From NCBI GenBank assembly GCA_963922455.1, contig CAWUIO010000100.1, positions 1-23,506 on the forward strand: a stretch of 23,506 nt of DNA, written 5' to 3'. This document shows positions 17,401-23,506 of this stretch, one piece after another (within the stretch, counting starts at the first letter, position 1; each line of letters begins with the position of its first letter). The translations under genes were made by a program, and so were the position numbers. This DNA is from CAWUIO01 sp963922455 (GTDB lineage Bacteria > Bacteroidota > Bacteroidia > Cytophagales > Microscillaceae). The notes under the pieces are model-generated. The model searched no databases. It saw nothing but the letters and a program-made list of their open reading frames with translations, and was not told the DNA's origin.

Positions 17401-17437
17401 GGGCGGGCTTTCCGCTGATTGGGATACCTAAGCTAGG
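17401..17437 (-). repeat. Possible degenerate, internally deleted copy of the structured element
   Basis: Read on the minus strand, the segment contains TAGCTTAGGTATCCC followed by AGCGGAAAGCCCG. This resembles the GGCTTAGGGATGG start and the GCGAAAGCCCG block of the full element with the middle missing. It sits after a second copy of the polypyrimidine leader that also precedes copy C. The match is short and could be chance. Confidence 0.3.
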
Positions 17438-17460
17438 GCAAAATACCGATCCAACTCAAA

Positions 17461-17531
17461 GCTGAAGAAGAGGAGAGAGTAGAGAGGAGAGAAGGAATTG
17501 GGAGGCGGGAGGTGGGAGGTGGGACTTTTTT
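17461..17531 (+). repeat. Purine-rich direct repeat, unit 2
   Basis: Second copy of the G/A-rich tract at 17277-17338, with an extra GAGAGAGTA stretch and the same GAAGGAATTGGGAGGCGGGA core and terminal T run. The two units are in direct orientation 184 bp apart. A related pyrimidine-rich tract in the opposite orientation (17700-17744) precedes copy D. Confidence 0.75.
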
Positions 17532-17699
17532 GTGCTGGGCGCATTTACCAAGCGCCTTTGTTTATTCGGGCATTTTCAATGCCCCTCTCCATATTTAAAG
17601 GCCGAAAGGGCAAACAACTGCCCGAAAGTGGTGAGCGCCAAACATTTGCGAGCAAGCCAAAGATAAGAGTAGAAAAAAGAAACCAAATTGTACATCAGT
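17532..17699. other. Gene-free segment with clustered small hairpins
   Basis: No gene is credible here. Three short palindromes are visible: GGCGC/GCGCC (17538-17556), GGGCATT/AATGCCC (17568-17584, 3-nt loop) and GGGCA/TGCCC (17608-17623). A long plus-strand open frame crosses this stretch into the sensor-kinase gene, but it is the antisense of that gene and starts in low-complexity repeat. The segment may be part of a repeat unit or an unrecognised structured RNA. Confidence 0.4.
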
Positions 17700-17745
17700 T
17701 TTCCTTTTTCCCTCTTTCCTCTCGCTTCTCTCTTCTCTCCTCTCA
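17700..17745 (+). repeat. Polypyrimidine tract before copy D
   Basis: A C/T-rich run (TTTTCCCTCTTTCCTCTCGC and onward to CTCTCCTCTCAA) directly precedes element copy D. It is the opposite-strand counterpart of the purine tracts at 17277 and 17461, so both copies C and D are preceded on their sense strand by polypyrimidine DNA. Confidence 0.65.
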
Positions 17746-17747
17746 AT

Positions 17748-17876
17748 GGCTGAGGGATAGAGCGGCCTGTTTGAGCCCGCCGCTGGCTGTGGGTGGGCAG
17801 GCGAGTAGCGAAAGCCCGACCCCGGCGCAAGGATACTTCCTTAAAGATTCCTACCGTAAACGCCGGGGGCAGCTCC
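17748..17876 (+). repeat. Interspersed structured element, copy D (complete)
   Basis: Complete 129-bp copy. The ends pair GGCTG (17748-17752) with CAGCT (17870-17874): both sides differ from copies B and C, yet pairing is kept. The first hairpin AGCGGC/GCCGCT (17761-17766, 17779-17784) is identical to copy B. The second stem is CCCCGGCG (17820-17827) with CGCCGGGG (17861-17868), 8 bp, with several bases changed on both arms compared with A, B and C. The loop is 33 nt. It ends 18 bp from the stop codon of the minus-strand sensor-kinase gene. Confidence 0.85.
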
Positions 17877-17893
17877 TAGCTGTATCTTTTAAT

Positions 17894-19150
17894 TTAAATT
17901 CTCTCTTCATCTGGGAAAAATATACGGAAGCGATGGAGGCTATCCTCATAGCGATAATCAATAGACAAATGATTGACATCGCAAATTTTCTTTACAATAG
18001 CGAGGCCCAGGCCCAGGGAATCGGAGGCTTGGTTTCCTTTGCGAAAACGGATAAAAAATTCCTGTGGGTCTCCCTGTGGCTTGGGCCCTGTATTGCGAAT
18101 TTCGAAATACTGCGGCTTGAGCTCCAATTGAATACTACCCCCTTCCAGATTGTGCTTAATGGCATTTTTGATCAAATTGTTCAAGAGGATATCGGCCAGA
18201 AGCGGGGCCATCCGGATTTTAACCCCGGGCTCGATGTGGCTGTCCAAGCTCAAATCACGGAGCTCTACAAGTTCTTGAAAATTAAAAACCGTATTTTCAA
18301 GCGATTGGGATAAGTCCACCTGTTGAACATCTTGAAACTCCTGGTTTTCGATGCGGGTAATCAGGGCCAAAGCCTTGCCCAAACGAGAAAGTTTGGAGGT
18401 AGCCTGATAGGCCGATTGGATCAAACGGGCCTGCTCATCATTGAGGTGATTGTTGCTCAACAAAAGCTCCAATTTGGACTGGATAATGGCCAAGGGGGTT
18501 TGGAATTCGTGGGAAGCGTTTTCGGTAAACTCTTTTAGGTTTTGGTAGTCCTGCTGAATCTTATGGGTCATTACCGTTAATAATTGATTCAGTTCCTTAA
18601 ACTCTTGCACGTCCGTTTTCATGAATTCTAAGGGTTTTTGCTCCCTCAGGTCAAACTGCTTGATTTGGTTTAAGGTATAATTGAAGGGGCCCCAAATCCT
18701 TCGAGAGATGTAATAATTAAACAGGAGGAATAAAATTAAAAAAGTGAAGCCCAAAAACACCACGGTACCTACTACTGCTTCTAATCTATCCTCGCCTTCC
18801 TCAAAGGATTTGTACATCCCGATACGGTAGGCTTGTCCATTAATATCCCGATACACTATTTTTTTCTTCAGTGGGAGATGCCAACTACCATTATAAAAGG
18901 TAGTATCTATAATTGTATCTTGGGCCATGGGAGGTATCGTCTCCAACTTAGAAAGTTGTACCCGTCGGCTTTTAATTTCCTCGCCATCTTCTATACGAGT
19001 GCTTATACGTTCTTCTAAGGCATCGAAGTATTGATTTAAGTCTTCTTGGATATAGCCCCTGACCTTGTAAAAGGTAATCCCACCACCAATCGTAAAAACG
19101 CTAATGGCCAAAATAATATGATATAAGGTAGTTTTGGTAAGTAGTTTCAC
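17894..19150 (-). CDS. Membrane sensor histidine kinase (two-component)
   Basis: A 418-residue kinase. Two membrane spans are visible (about 9-29 and 125-147), flanking a ~95-residue periplasmic sensor region. After a short HAMP-like linker comes the dimerisation/phosphoacceptor helix NASHEFQTPL with H214, then an ATPase domain with N box NNLIKNAIKHN (324-334), the F-box-like FIRFRKGN and G2 box GLGLAI. The G1 box reads IRNTGPKP, lacking the classical DxGxG aspartate start; this variant is seen in many Bacteroidota kinases of this type. The start codon overlaps the stop of the response-regulator gene by 4 bp (ATGA), so the two are translationally coupled. The signal sensed is unknown. Repeat copy D lies just beyond its 3' end. 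Confidence 0.94.
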   Translation of the reverse strand: MKLLTKTTLYHIILAISVFTIGGGITFYKVRGYIQEDLNQYFDALEERISTRIEDGEEIKSRRVQLSKLETIPPMAQDTIIDTTFYNGSWHLPLKKKIVYRDINGQAYRIGMYKSFEEGEDRLEAVVGTVVFLGFTFLILFLLFNYYISRRIWGPFNYTLNQIKQFDLREQKPLEFMKTDVQEFKELNQLLTVMTHKIQQDYQNLKEFTENASHEFQTPLAIIQSKLELLLSNNHLNDEQARLIQSAYQATSKLSRLGKALALITRIENQEFQDVQQVDLSQSLENTVFNFQELVELRDLSLDSHIEPGVKIRMAPLLADILLNNLIKNAIKHNLEGGSIQLELKPQYFEIRNTGPKPQGDPQEFFIRFRKGNQASDSLGLGLAIVKKICDVNHLSIDYRYEDSLHRFRIFFPDEERI

Positions 19151-19824
19151 ACACTTGTAAATTTATAGCCCATCCCATAGATGGTCTTGATGTAATTGTC
19201 TCCTCCTTTATCTTGTATCTTTTTGCGAAGGTTCTTGATATGGGTATAGATAAAATCGAATGAATCGGCTTCATCAATTCCCTCCCCCCACAAGTGTTCG
19301 GCAATGGCTTCCTTGGTAAGGACCCGGTTTTTATTATTCAACAAATAAATGAGTAATTCGTATTCTTTTCGGGTTAATACCAAGCTGCTTTCATTTACTT
19401 TTACTTCTCGGGTATCCGTATTGAGGCTGATTTTCTCAAAAACGATTTCTTGATTGCCTTGATATATCCGGCGTCGAATGACGGAATTGACCCGGGCATT
19501 AAGTTCGGCCAGGTGAAAAGGTTTGGTGATATAATCATCGGCTCCCAAGTTGAGTCCTTCCAACTTATCTTGTAAGGAGTCACGGGCCGATACGATCAAT
19601 ACCCCGGCTTCTTTTTTATCTCGTTTGAGTTTTTTTAGCAGGTCCAGTCCATTCCCATCTGGTAGGGTAATATCCAGGATGATCACATCGTACGCGTACA
19701 ATTGCACTTTCTCGTGGGCTTGCTCAAGTTGCTGTACTACCTCACAGAGATAACCTTCTTTTTGTAAATAGTCGGCCAAGCTCTGGGCTAGTTCCCATTC
19801 GTCTTCCACAATTAAAATTTTCAT
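19147..19824 (-). CDS. OmpR/PhoB-family response regulator
   Basis: A 225-residue regulator. The receiver domain (1-118) carries acidic pocket E7-D8-E9, phosphoacceptor D51 (IILDITLPDGNG), switch residue S79 and K101 in TKPF. The C-terminal winged-helix DNA-binding domain (about 127-225) includes the LTRKEYELLIYLL helix and ends with the typical IKTIYGMGYKF wing. It is the first gene of the two-component operon and overlaps the kinase by 4 bp. It is divergent from the large outer-membrane protein gene at 19986, with about 160 bp between the start codons, so that gene is a plausible target. No operator repeats were obvious. Confidence 0.96.
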   Translation of the reverse strand: MKILIVEDEWELAQSLADYLQKEGYLCEVVQQLEQAHEKVQLYAYDVIILDITLPDGNGLDLLKKLKRDKKEAGVLIVSARDSLQDKLEGLNLGADDYITKPFHLAELNARVNSVIRRRIYQGNQEIVFEKISLNTDTREVKVNESSLVLTRKEYELLIYLLNNKNRVLTKEAIAEHLWGEGIDEADSFDFIYTHIKNLRKKIQDKGGDNYIKTIYGMGYKFTSV

Positions 19825-19895
19825 AGGGTGCCGGTACTTTCCTAATTAAGTGTTAAGAAGCAAGGAGAAATGGCTTATCCCCTTCTCATCGCCAA

Positions 19896-19903
19896 CAAAT
19901 ATA
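19896..19903 (-). promoter_or_regulatory. Candidate Bacteroidota -7 box for the response-regulator operon
   Basis: Minus-strand TATATTTG matches the Bacteroidota -7 consensus TAnnTTTG exactly and lies 72 bp upstream of the response-regulator ATG. No good TTTG -33 element is seen at the expected 19-bp spacing, so the call is tentative. Confidence 0.35.
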
Positions 19904-19985
19904 GATCTTAATCCTGTTTAGAATCTGAAATATGCTCGGGATTGTTTTATTTTGTAAGGCTCACTCACCAAATAATTGCTTTTCT

Positions 19986-22937
19986 ATGAAAAAGTGCTTG
20001 TTAGCAGCGCTTCTCCTTCTTGGGGTAATCACTACCCAGGCCCAAACCCCTGCTTTTCCCATTGGACTGAACCCTCCGGGCATGAAGTGGAGACAGATTG
20101 AGACCGACAGAGTTCAGGTGATCTTCCCCCAGGGTTATGATTCCTTAGGCCAGCGAGTTGCCAATACCATCCACTATCTCTGGGACCATAACAATCCCAG
20201 TGTGGGGGAAAAGCAAAAAAAAGTTAGCATCTTTTTGCAAAATCAGCCGGTGACGTCCAATGGTTTTGTATCCTATACCCCCTTCCGTTCAGAGTTTTAT
20301 TTGAACCCTCCCCAACAGCCTTTGTTGGCCGTTAGTAATTGGCTTGACCCTCTAACTATCCACGAATATCGTCATGTAAAGCAACTTTCTAATGCTCGTA
20401 GAGGCATCACGAAGCTAGCTAAAAATGTATTAGGTGGCGCTTGGTGGCGGGCGATGTCGGGCATAGCCATGCCTCGTTGGTATTTTGAGGGGGATGCCGT
20501 TGGGGAAGAAACCTCTCTCACGCTGGGAGGGAGAGGAAGAAGTCCAGCCTTTGATATGGAATACAGAGCCTTGTATATGGCCGGGAGAAAGTATAATTAT
20601 GAAAAAGCCTCGGCTTTTTCCTTGAAGGATTATGTTCCCGATCACTATCGCCAGGGATATTATATGACTACCTATGCCCGAAAACATTTTGGGAGAGATT
20701 TATGGGCCAATGTACAAAAGGATGCGGTTCGTTTTAAAGGCATACTTTATCCTTTGAGCCGTAGCTTGAAAAAAAGAACCGGTATGCGGAGTCCGCAATT
20801 ATTCCGGGCCGCTATGGGAGAACTGGATAGCCTCTGGCATGTAAAATATGGCAATTTGGAGATTAGTCCCGCCGATACATTAAGCCCCTCTCCCCGTAAA
20901 ACCTTTACCTGGTACCGGTTTCCTCAATTTGGCACAAAGGGTCAAGTCATCGCCGAACGTTCTAGTTTTAAGAAAATTCGCGCTTTTTGTGTGATTGATT
21001 CTACGGGAAAAGAACGTGTGATAACCCGTAGAGGAATTTATTCCCGGGGGCAAGCCAATTTATCCGTAAGAGGAGAAAAAATGGCCTGGGCCGAGTTTGG
21101 ATATGACCCTCGTTGGGGATACCGGGTTTATTCTAACCTGTATACCTATGATATGGCGAGTGGGAAGAAAAAACAACTCAGTCGCAAAGCGCGGTACTTC
21201 TCCCCGGACTTATCACCCGATGGAACAAAAATTCTAGCCATTAAGACCGATATACAAACCCATCAGTCTTTGGTGGTCTTGGATGCTCAAACCGGAGAAA
21301 CCCTTAAAACATATCCTAACCCAAACAATAAGCGTTTGATCAATCCCCGCTGGAATAGCGACGGAAAATCTTGGGTGGTCGTATGTCAAGATAATAAATC
21401 GGTATGGATAGAGCAGTTTGATCCTGAGACTTTGGAGAGTCGCCAACTTTTAGCTCCGGGTCCTTACCCTATCACCAATCCCTATCCCCACGGCTCCTAT
21501 GTCTACTTTTCGGGGGCTCATACGGGAACCAATAATATTTTTGCCGTAGATGTCCGTGACCAACAAGTATACCAAGTAACCGAGGCGGCCTACGGGGCTT
21601 TTGAGCCGGCAGTTGATGAAACGGGCACAAAATTACTCTATGCAGATTATAATTATTTAGGGTACCAGGTCCGTAGTATGGATCTCAAACCCGAAAATTG
21701 GAAGCCTTATGATGTAAAGACGCCTTCCAAACTCGATTATTATGAGGTTTTGGTGGAGCAAGAGGGCGGAAACATTCTGGATAAAATCCCCAATGAAGAG
21801 TTTCCCGTAAGTCCTTTCCGAAAAAAGCGGGGTTTGTTTTATCCACATAGTATTTTTCCTTCTATTTTTCCTCCTATTTATAGCGCTGGATTATTGTTTG
21901 ACAATAAGTTTAGCACCTTGTCGGGGATTATCGGGGCAACTTACGATGAAAATGAAGAAAGGTTTTCCTACAATGCCAGTGTATCGTATGCGGAGTGGTA
22001 CCCAGTACTTCGGTTTAATTATTTAAGAGGAAACCGAAGCCGTTCCCAAGGGATTGCCATTAGCCAAGAGGATACCATCCAAGCGGGCGGTATCACATCT
22101 GAATGGCTTGAGGATGACTTTTCGGTGGGGCTGTCGGTGCCCCTTAACCTTTCCCGAGGTACGTTTAGGCATTCCCTTGAATTTATCGCGGATTATCATT
22201 GGGTAAATGTGCAGCAATTTAATGGAACCCGATTTGAGCCGGTTGCCATTACCCCGGTTCTCCAAAATGACTGGGTGCAATTTATTGAAGGGCGTATCCG
22301 GCTCAGATCTTTTCAGCAAGTGGCGCTTCAAAATGTGGCCACGCGTTGGGGCATTTTGGGAGACTTGCGTTATCGGCGAACGGTCAACCCCTCTAGCCTA
22401 CGTGGAGAGTACTTTTCGGCGAGCACTTTTTTCTTTGTTCCCGGCTTAGCTTCCAATCATAGTTTAAGTATCAATGCGGCCTATCAAAAAGAGCTTTATA
22501 CCAATGCGTATTTATTTCGACAAACGTTTTTTTATCCCCGAGGCTACGATAGTTTTGGGAATGATCAAGTGGGTAAGTTGACCTTTACTTACGGTCTTCC
22601 TTTGTTTTACCCCGATTTGCCGCTTTTTTCACTAGCTTTTTTTCAAAGGGTCCGGACCAATCTATTTTTTGATTGGGGCTTTGCCCGGCAATCTTCCTTA
22701 CCCAATGCTTTGAATAACCGAGAGGAGTTCATCGCTTCTCAGAGTGCAAGAGCGCAGGTGCAAGATGACCAATTTAGGTCGGTGGGGGCCGAACTTATCT
22801 TTGATTTCCGGGCCTTACGCTTGTTGGATGTAAGCTTGGGCATGCGGTACTCTTACTTACTAGACCCAGAAACAGACTTTTTTAGGTATACCGATAGGCA
22901 CCAACTCTCCTTTATTATTTTGAATATTAGTAATTAA
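19986..22937 (+). CDS. Outer-membrane protein: HExxH peptidase-like domain + TolB-like propeller + beta-barrel
   Basis: A 983-residue protein from the ATG at 19986 (signal peptide, cleavage near ITTQA); an upstream ATG at 19932 would bury the signal peptide. Residues ~30-290 resemble a gluzincin (peptidase MA-like) domain: HEYRH (126-130) followed by PRWYFEGDA with E168 as third zinc ligand. Residues ~310-590 have TolB/PD40-like propeller repeats (LSPDGTKILAI, WNSDGKSWVVV). The C-terminal ~370 residues are rich in alternating aromatic strands and look like an outer-membrane barrel, possibly BamA/surface-antigen-like. It ends ILNISN without the usual terminal aromatic. The architecture suggests a surface or periplasmic protease or glycan-binding module tethered to a barrel; activity is unproven. 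It is divergent from the two-component genes and overlaps the next gene by TAATG. Confidence 0.8.
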   Translation: MKKCLLAALLLLGVITTQAQTPAFPIGLNPPGMKWRQIETDRVQVIFPQGYDSLGQRVANTIHYLWDHNNPSVGEKQKKVSIFLQNQPVTSNGFVSYTPFRSEFYLNPPQQPLLAVSNWLDPLTIHEYRHVKQLSNARRGITKLAKNVLGGAWWRAMSGIAMPRWYFEGDAVGEETSLTLGGRGRSPAFDMEYRALYMAGRKYNYEKASAFSLKDYVPDHYRQGYYMTTYARKHFGRDLWANVQKDAVRFKGILYPLSRSLKKRTGMRSPQLFRAAMGELDSLWHVKYGNLEISPADTLSPSPRKTFTWYRFPQFGTKGQVIAERSSFKKIRAFCVIDSTGKERVITRRGIYSRGQANLSVRGEKMAWAEFGYDPRWGYRVYSNLYTYDMASGKKKQLSRKARYFSPDLSPDGTKILAIKTDIQTHQSLVVLDAQTGETLKTYPNPNNKRLINPRWNSDGKSWVVVCQDNKSVWIEQFDPETLESRQLLAPGPYPITNPYPHGSYVYFSGAHTGTNNIFAVDVRDQQVYQVTEAAYGAFEPAVDETGTKLLYADYNYLGYQVRSMDLKPENWKPYDVKTPSKLDYYEVLVEQEGGNILDKIPNEEFPVSPFRKKRGLFYPHSIFPSIFPPIYSAGLLFDNKFSTLSGIIGATYDENEERFSYNASVSYAEWYPVLRFNYLRGNRSRSQGIAISQEDTIQAGGITSEWLEDDFSVGLSVPLNLSRGTFRHSLEFIADYHWVNVQQFNGTRFEPVAITPVLQNDWVQFIEGRIRLRSFQQVALQNVATRWGILGDLRYRRTVNPSSLRGEYFSASTFFFVPGLASNHSLSINAAYQKELYTNAYLFRQTFFYPRGYDSFGNDQVGKLTFTYGLPLFYPDLPLFSLAFFQRVRTNLFFDWGFARQSSLPNALNNREEFIASQSARAQVQDDQFRSVGAELIFDFRALRLLDVSLGMRYSYLLDPETDFFRYTDRHQLSFIILNISN

Positions 22938-23416
22938 TGCTGCTTATGGACACATTAGATCAACTTTACAAAATCGGTACTATCCAGGCAGAAGATATTC
23001 CTACCTTGGCCCAGTTTCAAGCGAAGATGGCTTGGGAAACCGAAGAGTACAAGCTGGATACAGAAGCAGTAGAACAAGGAATCCAAGCCTTATTGGATGA
23101 TCCCTCAAAGGGTAGGTATTATAAGTTTTTACATGAGGGTGATTTGGTTGGGTGCTTAATGACCACCTATGAGTGGAGCGAATGGCGAAATGGTCAAGTA
23201 CTTTGGATTCAATCGCTATATATTCTCCCCGAACATCGGGGGAAGGGCCTTTTTCGTAAAGTGTATCAATATTTACAAGATCAAGTAAAAGAAACGGAGG
23301 GATGGCGCGGAATTCGTCTTTATGTAGATAAGCGTAACCAAGCAGCCACTGAAGTCTACAAGTCTATTGGGATGGATAACTCCCATTATGAGTTATTTGA
23401 ATGGATGAATAGCTAA
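22937..23416 (+). CDS. GNAT-family N-acetyltransferase
   Basis: The 159-residue size is normal for a single GNAT domain. Motif A is visible as LPEHRGKGLFRKVYQYL (R101-G-K-G104, acetyl-CoA pyrophosphate loop), preceded by the beta-4 strand VLWIQSLYI and followed by the motif B region VDKRNQAATEVYKSIGM. It would transfer an acetyl group from acetyl-CoA to an amine in the cytoplasm; the acceptor cannot be predicted. The start ATG overlaps the stop of the upstream gene (TAATG), which indicates coupled translation; ATG at 22946 is an alternative. Repeat copy E starts 16 bp after its stop codon. Confidence 0.93.
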   Translation: MLLMDTLDQLYKIGTIQAEDIPTLAQFQAKMAWETEEYKLDTEAVEQGIQALLDDPSKGRYYKFLHEGDLVGCLMTTYEWSEWRNGQVLWIQSLYILPEHRGKGLFRKVYQYLQDQVKETEGWRGIRLYVDKRNQAATEVYKSIGMDNSHYELFEWMNS

Positions 23417-23432
23417 AAACGGTTTACATGTT

Positions 23433-23506
23433 GGCTTAGGGATGGAGCGGCCTGTTTGAGCTCGTGTTGGCCCTTGCGGGGAAAGGCAGCGAGTAGCGAG
23501 AGCCCG
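23433..23506 (+). repeat. Interspersed structured element, copy E (3' truncated by window edge)
   Basis: The 5' part of the element, starting GGCTTAGGGATGGAGCGGCC. It carries the second subtype (GAGCTCGTGT, GGCC) like copy C and includes AGCGAGTAGCGAGAGCCCG. The variable-loop hairpin lies beyond the window. It follows the acetyltransferase gene in the same orientation. Confidence 0.8.

Noticed and set aside
17008..17418. 136-codon plus-strand open frame
   Set aside because: It overlaps the esterase start antisense and reads through element C and a low-complexity tract; no protein-like features.
17498..18313. 271-codon plus-strand open frame
   Set aside because: It runs antisense through the clear sensor-kinase gene, begins in purine-rich repeat DNA and crosses element D; the product has no recognisable domain.
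1..23506. tRNA, rRNA, CRISPR array, transposase or integrase genes
   Set aside because: I looked for these on both strands and saw none; the repeats present have no associated recombinase in this window.

Overview
The window looks like the chromosome of a Bacteroidota bacterium, most likely Cytophagales- or Saprospiria-like. The evidence is a SusC/SusD pair, many lipoproteins whose signal peptides end in a lipobox, two large FG-GAP/UnbV proteins, start codons with little purine-rich Shine-Dalgarno signal, and a promoter-like TAnnTTTG box. I cannot assign a genus from sequence alone.

Layout, left to right. (1) Positions 155-9928 hold a four-gene minus-strand operon, transcribed right to left: two paralogous ~1,100-residue FG-GAP/VCBS-ASPIC/UnbV lipoproteins with overlapping reading frames, a cytoplasmic GH13 oligo-alpha-glucosidase, and a vanadium-haloperoxidase-type lipoprotein. 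It ends at a strong intrinsic terminator (98-132). (2) Positions 10164-14775 hold susC-like then susD-like genes, also minus strand, closed by their own strong terminator. (3) Positions 15320-17080 hold a secreted esterase-family lipoprotein. (4) Positions 17081-17893 are gene-free and repeat-rich. (5) Positions 17894-19824 hold an OmpR-type response regulator and a sensor kinase with a 4-bp overlap, minus strand. (6) Divergent from these, 19986-23416 hold a large outer-membrane protein (HExxH peptidase-like domain, TolB-like propeller, beta-barrel) and a GNAT acetyltransferase joined by a TAATG stop-start overlap.

Regions 1 to 3 together look like a nutrient (probably glycan) uptake and processing locus. 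SusCD would bind and import an oligomer, the surface lipoproteins and esterase would bind or trim substrate, and the GH13 enzyme would finish alpha-glucoside hydrolysis in the cytoplasm. The substrate is not deducible.

The most unusual content is an interspersed intergenic element present as five copies (1-97, 10000-10128, 17148-17278, 17748-17876, 23433-23506; the two at the window edges are cut). The three complete copies are 129-131 bp. They have short inverted ends that pair, a conserved 5' half, and a 3' hairpin whose 7-8 bp GC stem keeps pairing although its bases differ between copies. That stem encloses a 33-36 nt loop of near-constant length but variable sequence. This covariation indicates a selected nucleic-acid fold, either a structured RNA or a hairpin-type mobile element. 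I could not match it to a named family.
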